From: Treponema sp.
Lineage (GTDB): Bacteria; Spirochaetota; Spirochaetia; Treponematales; Treponemataceae
NCBI GenBank assembly: GCA_016293645.1
Contig: JAEDDW010000005.1
Span: 1 to 62,456, forward strand
Direction of reading: 5' to 3'
DNA: 62,456 bases
The notes beneath the pieces were generated by a model that saw only the letters and a program-made list of their open reading frames with translations, made no database searches and was not told the DNA's origin. Below are positions 24,946-33,797 of this stretch, piece after piece. The translations under genes were made by a program, and so were the position numbers. Within the stretch, counting starts at the first letter, position 1. Each line of letters starts with the position of its first letter.

Positions 24946-26280
24946 TTAGAGTCCGCGAGACTTAAGACCCTTCTTTGTAAGACCATCGTGATGATGCATC
25001 TTAAGAAGAGCTTCAACCTGTGACATTGTATCAATGTCAACACCAACAAGAATCAGAAGAGAAGTTCCGCCCATAAGCATAGAAATCTGTGCCGGGAACT
25101 TGAAGATGATCTGAATTACTGTTGGGAGCAATGCAATTACTGCAAGATACAAAGATCCAGGAAGAATCAGACGGTTCAATACCCTCTGAAGATATTTTTC
25201 AGTCATGTCTGTTCTGATTCCAGGAATGGAACCACCGTTTTCACGGATATTCTTTGCGATTTCTGTAGGGTTCAGTGTTACCTGAGTGTAGAAGTATGCA
25301 AAGAAGATGATCAACAAAACTTCAATAAAGTTATACCAAAATCCAAGTGGATTCAAAACTGCTGCAACCTTGCTGAGCCATGTAGCCTTAGCAGAGAGGC
25401 TGTTTGCAATCTGAAGTGGGAATGTAAGGAAAGCTGAAGCAAAGATGATTGGAATAACTCCCGATGGATTGATCTTGAAAGGAATGTATGTGCTCTGTCC
25501 ACCATACATTTTGCGTCCAACAACGCGCTTTGCATAGTGTACCGGAATCTTGCGTTCACCAGACTGTTCAAATACAACAAGACCAATGATTGCAAGGAAG
25601 AGGAATACTGCTACAACAACGAAAACAACGTTAATGTCTCCGCTCTGTACTTTCTTAACCAATTCATAAACTGCACTTGGAAGACGTGCGACGATACCGG
25701 CAAAAATGATCATTGAGATACCCTGACCGATACCATTGGCAGTTATCTGGTCGCCAAGCCATACAGCAATCATAGAACCTGTTGTTACTGTAAGAATGGC
25801 AAGAAGATTAAAATAGACTTTGTTGTCGAAAATTATCGCACCCGGAACCTGCTGGTTGATGGAATCAGCATATACTGTGATAGCCATAGACTGAATCAGA
25901 CAAACAAAAATTGTTCCGACTCTTGTCCAAGCCTGCACCTTCTGCTGACCACCATCTTCCTGAGCAATTCTCTTGAGTGATGGGAAAATTACGAGGGCAA
26001 GCTGAAGGATAATCTGTGTTGAGATGTATGGCATTACACCAAGCATCAATACAGAGAATCTTTCGAAAGCTCCACCCGCAAAAAAGTCCATATAACTGGC
26101 AAACGCACTTTCTGCACCACTACCGAGATTTTCGAAGTACTGCAGAAGTAAAGTGGCATTGATACCTGGGATAGTAAGGATACTTCCCAAGCGGAAAACA
26201 GCAAGTATGAGCAATGTAAAAAGAAGACGAGAACGCAAATCTTTTACTTTGAACATGTTTACAATAGCATTGTTTGCCAT
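24946..26280 (-). CDS. secY: Preprotein translocase channel SecY
   Basis: The 444-residue protein-conducting channel, ten membrane spans. Landmarks are TIPGINATLL in the N-terminal plug region, GIGNGISMIIF-type loop (here NGIGQGISMIIFAG, about 178-191), IPVHYAKRVVGRKMYGGQST (cytoplasmic loop) and IPGIRTDMTEKYLQRVLNRL (the ribosome/SecA-contact loop). It works with SecE (49815) in this window. It follows rplO by 18 bp. Confidence 0.98.
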   Translation of the reverse strand: MANNAIVNMFKVKDLRSRLLFTLLILAVFRLGSILTIPGINATLLLQYFENLGSGAESAFASYMDFFAGGAFERFSVLMLGVMPYISTQIILQLALVIFPSLKRIAQEDGGQQKVQAWTRVGTIFVCLIQSMAITVYADSINQQVPGAIIFDNKVYFNLLAILTVTTGSMIAVWLGDQITANGIGQGISMIIFAGIVARLPSAVYELVKKVQSGDINVVFVVVAVFLFLAIIGLVVFEQSGERKIPVHYAKRVVGRKMYGGQSTYIPFKINPSGVIPIIFASAFLTFPLQIANSLSAKATWLSKVAAVLNPLGFWYNFIEVLLIIFFAYFYTQVTLNPTEIAKNIRENGGSIPGIRTDMTEKYLQRVLNRLILPGSLYLAVIALLPTVIQIIFKFPAQISMLMGGTSLLILVGVDIDTMSQVEALLKMHHHDGLTKKGLKSRGL

Positions 26281-26298
26281 TTAGTCACTCCAACGTTT

Positions 26299-26781
26299 TT
26301 ATTTTGATTCTTTAGCAGCTTTTTCAATAAGCTTTACTGAACCGCCAGCCTTTTCAACCTTTTCCTTTGCAGAAGCAGAAATCTTTTCTACTTCAATTGT
26401 AAGTTTCTTTGTGATGTCGCCGTCTCCAAGAACCTTAATTCCATCAACAACTTTACCAACAAGACCCTTAGCCTTCAAAGATTCACGGTTTACTGTTTCT
26501 CCATCAGCATATTTTGCTTCGAGATCTGAAAGATTTACACAAGCAAAAATCTTCTTGAATGGAGCGTTTGAGAAACCACGGTGTGCAATACGACGGAACA
26601 AAGGCATCTGACCGCCTTCAAATCCTACGTATGGTACTGCACTACCTGAGCGTGACTGCTGTCCCTTGTTACCCTTACCGGCTGTTGAACCGAGACCAGA
26701 TGAAGAACCGCGACCTACACGCTTTGGCTTTTTGTTAGCACCACGAGGAGCATGCAATTCAAACATATTTTCGTTAGCCAT
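26299..26781 (-). CDS. rplO: Ribosomal protein L15
   Basis: A 160-residue late-assembly large-subunit protein. The Gly-rich N-terminus (KRVGRGSSSGLGSTAGKGNK, then RSGSAVPYVGFEGGQMPL) is the standard signature. It overlaps rpmD by one base. Confidence 0.98.
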   Translation of the reverse strand: MANENMFELHAPRGANKKPKRVGRGSSSGLGSTAGKGNKGQQSRSGSAVPYVGFEGGQMPLFRRIAHRGFSNAPFKKIFACVNLSDLEAKYADGETVNRESLKAKGLVGKVVDGIKVLGDGDITKKLTIEVEKISASAKEKVEKAGGSVKLIEKAAKESK

Positions 26782-26963
26782 TAGTTAATCTCCTCTACTT
26801 TAACAAGGTGAGCAACAGAAGCAATCATGCCTTTGATAGCATCATTTGCTTCGTGTTCAACTGAAGAACTGATCTTCTTGAGACCAAGACTCTTAACAGT
26901 AGCTCTCTTTTCAGGCTTCTGTCCAATAACGCTTCTAACAAGTGTGATACGTACTTTTGCCAT
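26781..26963 (-). CDS. rpmD: Ribosomal protein L30
   Basis: A 60-residue protein, MAKVRITLVRSVIGQKPEKR. The ATG at 26963 is four bases after the rpsE stop; the longer frame from GTG 26975 lies inside rpsE and is not needed. Confidence 0.96.
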   Translation of the reverse strand: MAKVRITLVRSVIGQKPEKRATVKSLGLKKISSSVEHEANDAIKGMIASVAHLVKVEEIN

Positions 26964-26965
26964 AA

Positions 26966-27478
26966 TTAACCCCACAAGTCCTTGAGAGTCTTGCCACGGT
27001 TCTGTGCGACAGCACGTGCATCCATCATGTTTTCAACAGCATTGAATGTTGCACGAACAACGTTTACAGAAGTGCGAGATCCCTGAGATTTAGAGATAAC
27101 GTCTGTGATACCACATGCATCGAGTACTGCACGAACAGGACCACCGGCAATAATACCAGTACCAGGACATGCAGGCTTGAGCAACACTTCAGAGCTCTTG
27201 TACTTTCCGATCATTTCATGTGGAAGAGTACCGTTCTTCATTGGAACTGTGATAAGGTTAGACTTTGCCTTATCAAGGCTCTTTCTGATAGCTTCAGTAA
27301 CATCATTAGCCTTACCAAATCCGAAACCGATGCGTCCCTTTCTGTCACCTACTACTGTAAGTGCAGAGAAAGACATTCTGCGTCCACCTTTTACAGTCTT
27401 TGCAGTACGGTTAAGCTTTACAAGCTTTTCTACGAATTCATCAGCAGGCTTTTTATCAAAATTCTTCTGGTGTTCCAT
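26966..27478 (-). CDS. rpsE: Ribosomal protein S5
   Basis: A 170-residue protein with the double-stranded RNA-binding-like N-terminal domain (KTVKGGRRMSFSALTVVGD, GRIGFGFGKANDV) and the C-terminal domain (PACPGTGIIAGGPVRAVLDA). It helps set decoding accuracy with S4 and S12. Confidence 0.98.
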   Translation of the reverse strand: MEHQKNFDKKPADEFVEKLVKLNRTAKTVKGGRRMSFSALTVVGDRKGRIGFGFGKANDVTEAIRKSLDKAKSNLITVPMKNGTLPHEMIGKYKSSEVLLKPACPGTGIIAGGPVRAVLDACGITDVISKSQGSRTSVNVVRATFNAVENMMDARAVAQNRGKTLKDLWG

Positions 27479-27486
27479 AGCCTCTC

Positions 27487-27849
27487 CTAGAATACAATCC
27501 CGGCAGAGCGGGTAGCGTCAGCAAGGGCCTTAACAACACCATGATAAAGATAACCGTTGCGGTCAAATACTACTGTTGTAATATTCTTTTCCTTAAGGCG
27601 TGCACCCAAAGCTTCTCCGAGTTTTGTTGCGCTTTCAACGTTAGCCTTGAGAGCAACAAAATCCTTTTCCAATGTTGAGATGGCAGCAAGAGTCTTGCCT
27701 TCATCGTCGTTGATAACCTGTGCATAAAGGTTGCGTCCAGACTTGAACACTGTCAAACGTGGACGTTCAGCTGTTCCGTAAACAGACTTACGAATGTGAA
27801 TCTTTCTGTGCAGGCGTTTTCTTTGTTTATCACTAAGTTTTCTGAGCAT
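27487..27849 (-). CDS. rplR: Ribosomal protein L18
   Basis: A 120-residue 5S-rRNA-binding protein. RKIHIRKSVYGTAERPRLTV and the C-terminal FDRNGYLYHGVVKALADATR are characteristic. Confidence 0.97.
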   Translation of the reverse strand: MLRKLSDKQRKRLHRKIHIRKSVYGTAERPRLTVFKSGRNLYAQVINDDEGKTLAAISTLEKDFVALKANVESATKLGEALGARLKEKNITTVVFDRNGYLYHGVVKALADATRSAGIVF

Positions 27850-27863
27850 ATCAATTCACCTTA

Positions 27864-28406
27864 TTATTTTACACCAGTCTTTCCGACTTTGCGTCTGATA
27901 ACTTCGTTGTCATAGCGGATACCCTTTCCCTTATAAGGTTCTGGAGCACGCAATTTACGAATCTGAGCGCTGAATTCACCAACCTTCTGCTTGTCGATGC
28001 CAGTGATTGTAAGCTTTTCTTCCTTATCGATAGTAACTGTGATTCCTTCTGGAATTACAACTACGAAGTCAGAAGAGTAGCCGAGGTTCATGTTGATTAC
28101 ATTACCAGCAACTTCCCAGTGGTAACCAACACCAGTCTTAAGGAGAACCTTTGTGTAACCTTCGCTAACACCCTTTACCATGTTGGCAATGAGAACGCGG
28201 AACAAACCGTGAGCTGCACTGGCAGCCTTTGATTCGTTTGAAGGGGTTACAACTACTTCTGTTCCCTTAACTTCAACCTTTACAAGGTCATTGATCTTCT
28301 GTGTAAGTTCGCCTTTAGCTCCCTTTGCAGTTACAACATTGTCTGCAACTGACACAGTAACACCTGCTGGAATAGCTACAGGAAGTTTTCCGATCTTAGA
28401 TGCCAT
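27864..28406 (-). CDS. rplF: Ribosomal protein L6
   Basis: A 180-residue protein near the sarcin-ricin loop. It starts SKIGKLPVAIPAGVTV, and the C-terminal repeat ends with IRKLRAPEPYKGKGIRY, the conserved rRNA-binding signature. Confidence 0.98.
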   Translation of the reverse strand: MASKIGKLPVAIPAGVTVSVADNVVTAKGAKGELTQKINDLVKVEVKGTEVVVTPSNESKAASAAHGLFRVLIANMVKGVSEGYTKVLLKTGVGYHWEVAGNVINMNLGYSSDFVVVIPEGITVTIDKEEKLTITGIDKQKVGEFSAQIRKLRAPEPYKGKGIRYDNEVIRRKVGKTGVK

Positions 28407-28418
28407 ACTTGCCCCCTA

Positions 28419-28820
28419 TTACCATACCTGGCAGATCAACTCGCCGCCAACCATCTTTTCAGATGCTTTCTTGCCAGTTGTCACACCGCTAGATGTTGAA
28501 ACAATCAAAGTACCATAGCCGTTATAAACGCGTGGTAATTCCTTGTAACCTGAATAAACGCGGCGACCAGGAGTTGAAATCTTTTTCATTCCATGGATAA
28601 CTGCCTTGTTTGAATCGTCATACTTCAAGAAAATACGGATGATTGAGTGATCATTTTCATCCTGAACTTTCTTAAAGTTCTTAATGTATCCTTCTGTCTT
28701 AAGGATCTTCACAATTTCCAGTTTCATCTTAGAAGTAGGTACATCTACTTTCTCATGACCGGCCTTTGCCGCATTCTGGACTTTTGCGAGCATGTCTGCA
28801 ATTGGGTCTGAAGCTGCCAT
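28419..28820 (-). CDS. rpsH: Ribosomal protein S8
   Basis: A 133-residue 16S central-domain binder; in E. coli it represses the spc operon. DPIADMLAKVQNAAKAGHE and the C-terminal STSSGVTTGKKASEKMVGGE are diagnostic. Confidence 0.98.
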   Translation of the reverse strand: MAASDPIADMLAKVQNAAKAGHEKVDVPTSKMKLEIVKILKTEGYIKNFKKVQDENDHSIIRIFLKYDDSNKAVIHGMKKISTPGRRVYSGYKELPRVYNGYGTLIVSTSSGVTTGKKASEKMVGGELICQVW

Positions 28821-28835
28821 TCTTTTCTCCTGTCA

Positions 28836-29021
28836 CTACCAAGATGATTTTGTGACGCCTGGTAAGAGGCCTTCACTTGCTAATTTGCGGAAGCAGATAC
28901 GACAAATCTTGAACTTGCGCAAATATCCATGTGGACGACCGCAGATCTTACAGCGGTTATACTGACGTGTGCTGTATTTAGGAGTGCGGTTTGCTTTGAT
29001 AATCATTGATTTCTTAGCCAT
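28836..29021 (-). CDS. rpsN: Ribosomal protein S14, zinc-binding type
   Basis: A 61-residue short form with a Cys4 zinc site (CKICGRPHGY...CRICFRKLA). It takes the standard rplE-rpsN-rpsH place. Confidence 0.97.
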   Translation of the reverse strand: MAKKSMIIKANRTPKYSTRQYNRCKICGRPHGYLRKFKICRICFRKLASEGLLPGVTKSSW

Positions 29022-29031
29022 GAACTATTCC

Positions 29032-29583
29032 TTACTTTCTAAACGGCATGTTGAACTTTGTAAGAAGAGCACGTGCTTCGTTATCAGTACGAGCGCTTGT
29101 TACAATACTGATGTTCATACCAGAAATCTTGACAATCTTATCAAAGTCGATTTCCGGAAAGATAATCTGTTCTGTAATACCAAGAGAGAAGTTTCCGTGT
29201 CCGTCAAAGCCAGTTGCCTTGATTCCGCGGAAATCCTTAACGCGAGGAAGTGCAACGTTGATAAGACGATCGAGGAATTCATACATGATGTTTCCACGAA
29301 GTGTTACCATAGCACCTACTTCCTGACCCTCACGAAGCTTGAAGTTTGCAATACTTTTCTTAGCTCTTGTTTTAACAGCTTTCTGGCCGGTAATCTGAGT
29401 GAGATCTGTAACTGCAGCATCAAGAAGTTTCTTATTTGTGAGAGCTTCGCCAACACCCATGCTTACAACAATCTTCTTGATTGCTGGAATCTGCATCTTA
29501 GATGTGTATCCGAGTTCCTTGAAGAGCTCTGGAGCGATTTTTTCCTTATAGACTTTCTTAAGCCGTGGTACGTAATTTTCCAT
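29032..29583 (-). CDS. rplE: Ribosomal protein L5
   Basis: A 183-residue 5S-rRNA binder that bridges to S13. I chose ATG 29583 (MENYVPRLKKVYKEKI), which overlaps the rplX stop as TAATG; the longer frame lies in rplX. Conserved parts are GQKAVKTRAKKSIANFKLRE and the C-terminal MNISIVTSARTDNEARALL. Confidence 0.98.
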   Translation of the reverse strand: MENYVPRLKKVYKEKIAPELFKELGYTSKMQIPAIKKIVVSMGVGEALTNKKLLDAAVTDLTQITGQKAVKTRAKKSIANFKLREGQEVGAMVTLRGNIMYEFLDRLINVALPRVKDFRGIKATGFDGHGNFSLGITEQIIFPEIDFDKIVKISGMNISIVTSARTDNEARALLTKFNMPFRK

Positions 29584-29906
29584 TACAGTGTTTCTCCACA
29601 CTTGCGGCAAACGCGAACTTTCTTGTCACCGTCAAGTTTATAACCAATTCTAACAGGACGACCGCACTTTTTACATACGATCCCTACATTTGAGATATCA
29701 AGAGGTGCTTCAACTTCAGCGATTCCGCCAGCATCCTGCTGAGATCTTCTTTTCATTGCCTTCTTAACAATGTTGCAACCAGAAACAATTACACGTCCCT
29801 TGCCATTCTTTTCGAATACACGAACGATTGTTCCGCGCTTGCCCTTGTCTTTTCCAGCAAGAATTTCTACATTGTCATCTTTACGGATTGAGTATTTGTG
29901 TTCCAT
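29583..29906 (-). CDS. rplX: Ribosomal protein L24
   Basis: A 107-residue assembly-initiator protein with a KOW motif (DDNVEILAGKDKGKRGTIVR, about 10-29) and a C-terminal CxxC...CxxC ribbon (VCKKCGRP, VCRKCG), so a zinc-binding form. Confidence 0.97.
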   Translation of the reverse strand: MEHKYSIRKDDNVEILAGKDKGKRGTIVRVFEKNGKGRVIVSGCNIVKKAMKRRSQQDAGGIAEVEAPLDISNVGIVCKKCGRPVRIGYKLDGDKKVRVCRKCGETL

Positions 29907-29917
29907 TAGACAACTCC

Positions 29918-30286
29918 TTAGAGTACTTCCGGAGCAAGTGATACGATCTTCATGTAGTCCATATCACGAAGCTCACGAGCTACTGGTCCAAAAATACGCT
30001 TTCCCCTTGGGTTCTTATCGGCATCAACGAGAACGCAAGCGTTGTCATCGAAACGGATATAAGTTCCATCAGGACGGCGGTATTCCTTTGCTACGCGAAC
30101 GATTACTGCCTTCTGTACTGAACCTTCTTTAATTGTAGATGTTGGAATTGCTTCCTTAACAGCTACCACTACTACATCACCGATTCCGGCATAACGGCGG
30201 TGAGAACCACCGAGAACCTTAATGCACTGAACTAACTTAGCTCCGGAGTTATCGGCTACAACCATTTTTGACTGCATCTGAAGCAT
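29918..30286 (-). CDS. rplN: Ribosomal protein L14
   Basis: A 122-residue intersubunit protein. MLQMQSKMVVADNSGAKLVQ and FDDNACVLVDADKNPRGKRI are standard. Length is as in E. coli. Confidence 0.98.
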   Translation of the reverse strand: MLQMQSKMVVADNSGAKLVQCIKVLGGSHRRYAGIGDVVVVAVKEAIPTSTIKEGSVQKAVIVRVAKEYRRPDGTYIRFDDNACVLVDADKNPRGKRIFGPVARELRDMDYMKIVSLAPEVL

Positions 30287-30303
30287 AATCTTCTACTCCT
30301 CGC

Positions 30304-30576
30304 TTATTTAGCTCTCTCGATAATTGCATCGAGACGCCAGCACTTGTCTTTGCTGATCGGGCTGCATTCTACGATACGAACTGTGTCACCTTCGTGAGCT
30401 TCGTTCTTTTCATCGTGGGCCTTGCACTTCTTTGTACGTGTAACGTACTTCTTATAAAGGCGGTCCATCTTTTTTGTATCGATAGAAACAACGATAGTTT
30501 TGTCCATCTTGTCGCTAGTGACGATACCTACGAATGAACGCTTTGCACCTTTTACCTGTACACTCTGTTCTTCCAC
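30304..30576 (-). CDS. rpsQ: Ribosomal protein S17
   Basis: A 90-residue OB-fold protein: RSFVGIVTSDKMDKTIVVSI and GDTVRIVECSPISKDKCWRL. The start codon is GTG at 30576 with AGGAG 7 nt upstream. Confidence 0.97.
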   Translation of the reverse strand: MEEQSVQVKGAKRSFVGIVTSDKMDKTIVVSIDTKKMDRLYKKYVTRTKKCKAHDEKNEAHEGDTVRIVECSPISKDKCWRLDAIIERAK

Positions 30577-30586
30577 GGGTCAGCTC

Positions 30587-30829
30587 CTAGTTTTTTGCAG
30601 AGATTGCTTCACGTGCTGCAGCTCTGAATTTTTCAAGATCCTGCATGTGAATCAATGTATTCAAGCGAGCGATATCCTTACGGATGGCACGCTTCTGCAT
30701 TGGATTTTCTACATGGCCAAGAACGCTCTGGAAGCGGAGGTCCATGTACTGTTTCTTAAGTTCATTGCGCTTTGCAACCATTTCGTCATAAGAAAGGTTT
30801 TTAACGTCATTTTTCTTGTCTTTAGCCAT
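30587..30829 (-). CDS. rpmC: Ribosomal protein L29
   Basis: An 80-residue helical protein near the tunnel exit, a docking site for trigger factor and SRP. NLSYDEMVAKRNELKKQYMD and the IRKDIARLNTLI helix are typical. Confidence 0.96.
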   Translation of the reverse strand: MAKDKKNDVKNLSYDEMVAKRNELKKQYMDLRFQSVLGHVENPMQKRAIRKDIARLNTLIHMQDLEKFRAAAREAISAKN

Positions 30830-30839
30830 TTTCTTACTC

Positions 30840-31256
30840 CTACTCTACTGTTGGGCGGAATGCCACTTTTGTCTTGATTGGAAGCTTGCTTGCAGCAAGA
30901 TTCATTGCCTTTTCAGCAAGTTTCTTGTCTACTCCGCCTACTTCAAACAAGATCATACCTGGTTTGATAACTGCAGCCCAGAATTCTGGAGAACCCTTAC
31001 CCTTACCCATACGAGTATCAGCAGGCTTCTTAGAAATAGGCTTGTCTGGGAACACGCGTGTCCACAACTGTCCCTGACGGTTGATGCAGCGGTTGATAGC
31101 AACACGTGCAGCCTCGATATGCTTGGCAGAGAGCCAGATTGGTTCAAGAGCTACAAGAGCTACTTCACCAAAATCAAGGTAGTTATCACGTGTAGCATTG
31201 CCTGTTGGGCGACCGCGCTGTACTTTGCGGTGAGCTACTCTTTTAGGACTAAGCAT
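30840..31256 (-). CDS. rplP: Ribosomal protein L16
   Basis: A 138-residue protein at the A-site tRNA pocket. It starts MLSPKRVAHRKVQRGRPTGN; WTRVFPDKPISKKPADTRMG and GKGKGSPEFWAAVIKPGMIL are diagnostic. The start overlaps rpsC by 8 bp. Confidence 0.98.
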   Translation of the reverse strand: MLSPKRVAHRKVQRGRPTGNATRDNYLDFGEVALVALEPIWLSAKHIEAARVAINRCINRQGQLWTRVFPDKPISKKPADTRMGKGKGSPEFWAAVIKPGMILFEVGGVDKKLAEKAMNLAASKLPIKTKVAFRPTVE

Positions 31257-31992
31257 TTTCTACTTTTCCTCCCTCAGATTTAGGACCACGTGGCTTACGT
31301 TCACCGTTGTTGCGGCGAGGTCTCTTAACTACTTCACCAGCATCTTCATTCTGTTCGTGTCCGTAGTTCATTCCATTGTAAACCCAAACTTTGATACCGA
31401 TCTTACCATATGTTGTAAGAGCTTCGAATGTACCATAGTCGATGTCTGCACGAAGAGTATGAAGTGGAACGCGTCCTTCCTTAATCTCTTCTGAACGAGT
31501 CATGTCAGCACCACCGATACGGCCAGAGATACGGATCTTGATACCCTGAGCTCCGCCCTTCATACCGTTAGAAGCTGACTGCTTGAGAGCCTTGCGGAAT
31601 GAACCGCGACCCATAAGCTGACGTCCAACATTCTGTGCGATAAGAGAAGCGTTAACTTCAGGACGTTTGATTTCCTTGATCTTAATTACAACTTTCTTTG
31701 TAAGCTGCTTCTGGATATCTGCACTGATCTTTTCGATTGTTGCACCCTTAACACCGATGATAACACCAGGGCGTGCAGTGTGAATTACGATTGTAACACG
31801 CTGTGGGTGACGTACGATTTCAATTTCAGCAATGTCTGCGTTCTTGCATTCTGGAAGTTCTCCAACAAGTTTGCGGATCTTCATATCTTCCAGGAAGAGG
31901 TCTGCATAATCACGTGAATTTGCATACCAACGAGACTGCCATGTCTTGTTTACACCAAGGCGTAAACCGATAGGATTAACTTTCTGACCCAT
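31249..31992 (-). CDS. rpsC: Ribosomal protein S3
   Basis: A 247-residue protein at the mRNA entry with a KH domain (GVIIGVKGATIEKISADIQK) and the helicase-site Arg/Lys segment. The C-terminal 30 residues form a basic tail (VVKRPRRNNGERKPRGPKSE) that is longer than in E. coli. Confidence 0.98.
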   Translation of the reverse strand: MGQKVNPIGLRLGVNKTWQSRWYANSRDYADLFLEDMKIRKLVGELPECKNADIAEIEIVRHPQRVTIVIHTARPGVIIGVKGATIEKISADIQKQLTKKVVIKIKEIKRPEVNASLIAQNVGRQLMGRGSFRKALKQSASNGMKGGAQGIKIRISGRIGGADMTRSEEIKEGRVPLHTLRADIDYGTFEALTTYGKIGIKVWVYNGMNYGHEQNEDAGEVVKRPRRNNGERKPRGPKSEGGKVENA

Positions 31993-32348
31993 TATTTTCC
32001 CGCCTTTTCGTCAACTACAACTGTAATGTGACACATTCTCTTGAGGAGCTGATCAGCACGACCACGTCCGCGGAACCAAACTCTCTTCAATCTTGGACCT
32101 TCGTCAATACGAATTTCCTTGATTACGAGCATGTCTTCGTCAAGCTGTTTATTCTGGTTAAGTGCGTTTGCAACAGCAGACTTCAATGTTCCGCTGATGA
32201 GCTTTGCACCCTTCTGTGGCATAACTTCAAGAGTTGCCAATGCCTTTGAGCAAGACATCTTCTTTACTACGTTAGCTACAGGACGAACCTTTGTAGGTGA
32301 TGCAATAAGGAATTTTGTTGTGGCTACATAGCCTTTCTTTTCTGCCAT
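31992..32348 (-). CDS. rplV: Ribosomal protein L22
   Basis: A 118-residue protein lining the exit tunnel. VRPVANVVKKMSCSKALATL and the tunnel-loop EIRIDEGPRLKRVWFRGRGR (macrolide-relevant loop) are present. Overlaps rpsC by one base. Confidence 0.98.
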   Translation of the reverse strand: MAEKKGYVATTKFLIASPTKVRPVANVVKKMSCSKALATLEVMPQKGAKLISGTLKSAVANALNQNKQLDEDMLVIKEIRIDEGPRLKRVWFRGRGRADQLLKRMCHITVVVDEKAGK

Positions 32349-32362
32349 AATGTCACACTCCC

Positions 32363-32644
32363 TTATTTCTTTGCAGCTTTGTCGCCGCCATGTCCCTTGA
32401 ATGTTCTTGTTGCAGCAAACTCACCAAGCTTGTGGCCTACCAAGTTTTCTGTAACATATACAGGAATCCATGACTTTCCGTTGTGAACTGAAATAGTATT
32501 TCCAACCATTTCAGGAATAATTGTTGAGCAGCGGGAATAAGTTTTAATCATTTTCTTATCAGCTGCTGATGCTTTGTTCATTTCTGAAACCTTCTTGTAA
32601 AGAGACTTCTCTACAAAAGGTCCTTTCTTAACTGATCTTGACAC
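32363..32644 (-). CDS. rpsS: Ribosomal protein S19
   Basis: A 93-residue head protein: SRSVKKGPFVEKSLYKKV, IIPEMVGNTISVHNGKSWIP and LGEFAATRTFKGHGGDK. Confidence 0.98.
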   Translation of the reverse strand: MSRSVKKGPFVEKSLYKKVSEMNKASAADKKMIKTYSRCSTIIPEMVGNTISVHNGKSWIPVYVTENLVGHKLGEFAATRTFKGHGGDKAAKK

Positions 32645-32658
32645 GATTAACTCCTATC

Positions 32659-33483
32659 CTACTTCTTGCGACGGCTGATAATGAAGCGGCTTGAAGTCTT
32701 TCTCTTGTTACGTGTTTTATATCCACGACAAGGCTGACCCCAAGGAGTAACAGGAAGATGTCCCTTACCTGCACCTTCACCACCACCAAGTGGGTGATCA
32801 ACCGGGTTCATTGCCTGACCACGAACTGTTGGGCGAATACCACGCCATCTGTTACGACCAGCTTTACCAAGCTTTGTGTTCATGCGTTCTTCGTTACCAA
32901 CAATACCGATTGTTGCGTAGCACTTTCCGTTTACACGGCGAAGTTCACCAGATGGGAGCTTGATTGTTACGTATTCACCGTCAACACCAGCTACCTGTGC
33001 ACCAGCACCTGCAGAGCGAACAAGCTGTCCACCGCGACCAAGTGTAAGTTCAACATTGTGAATTGTGAAACCTACAGGAATTGCGTTGAGTGGAAGTGCA
33101 TTTCCAACTGTTGGAGTTGCATTTTCACCAGACATGATCTTCTGACCAACTGTAAGCTTCTGTGGAGCAATAATGTAACGCTTTTCACCATCAGCGTATG
33201 CAATCAAAGCAATGTTTGCACTGCGGAATGGATCGTATTCGATTGTCTTTACTGTTCCAGGAATACCGTGCTTATCGCGTCTAAAGTCGATTTCACGATA
33301 CTTTCTCTTGTGACCGCCACCCTGGTGACGAACGGAAATACGTCCGCCCTGTCCACGTCCAGCGCAAGCCTTGCGACCAGATGTGAGGCTTTTTTCGGGT
33401 TTGTCGGCTGTAATTTCTTCGCGTACCAAGTCAACACGGCCGCGTGTACCCTTTGAATAAGGTTTGTATATCTTAAGAGCCAT
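32659..33483 (-). CDS. rplB: Ribosomal protein L2
   Basis: A 274-residue protein required for subunit joining and peptidyl transfer. It keeps KRKYREIDFRRDKHGIPGTV in the N-terminal domain and the invariant NPVDHPLGGGEGAGKGH loop (His at about 231) in the C-terminal extension. Confidence 0.98.
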   Translation of the reverse strand: MALKIYKPYSKGTRGRVDLVREEITADKPEKSLTSGRKACAGRGQGGRISVRHQGGGHKRKYREIDFRRDKHGIPGTVKTIEYDPFRSANIALIAYADGEKRYIIAPQKLTVGQKIMSGENATPTVGNALPLNAIPVGFTIHNVELTLGRGGQLVRSAGAGAQVAGVDGEYVTIKLPSGELRRVNGKCYATIGIVGNEERMNTKLGKAGRNRWRGIRPTVRGQAMNPVDHPLGGGEGAGKGHLPVTPWGQPCRGYKTRNKRKTSSRFIISRRKK

Positions 33484-33512
33484 AAGGTTCCCCTTGTTAA
33501 ATACTCAAAGGC

Positions 33513-33797
33513 TTAAACGCCTTCAAATACCTTGATTGTTTCACCAGGTGCCAACTTAACAACTGCCTTCTTGTAAGAAGAAGTGCGTCCTGCTGGACCA
33601 CGGAGACGTTTCATTTTTCCCTGTACGTTAACTGTTGTGCAGTCCAAAACTTTTACATTGAAAAGCTTGCGTACAGCTTCCTTGATCTGAATCTTTGTAG
33701 CAGATGGAGCAACAATAAATGTATATTTATTCTGTTCACGAAGTGCTGTTGCCTTTTCAGAAAGAACTGGTCTAATAAGTACATCTTCGAATGTCAT
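33513..33797 (-). CDS. rplW: Ribosomal protein L23
   Basis: A 94-residue protein at the tunnel exit, the trigger-factor site. VLIRPVLSEKATALREQNKY and KIQIKEAVRKLFNVKVLDCT are standard. It overlaps rplD by one base. Confidence 0.97.
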   Translation of the reverse strand: MTFEDVLIRPVLSEKATALREQNKYTFIVAPSATKIQIKEAVRKLFNVKVLDCTTVNVQGKMKRLRGPAGRTSSYKKAVVKLAPGETIKVFEGV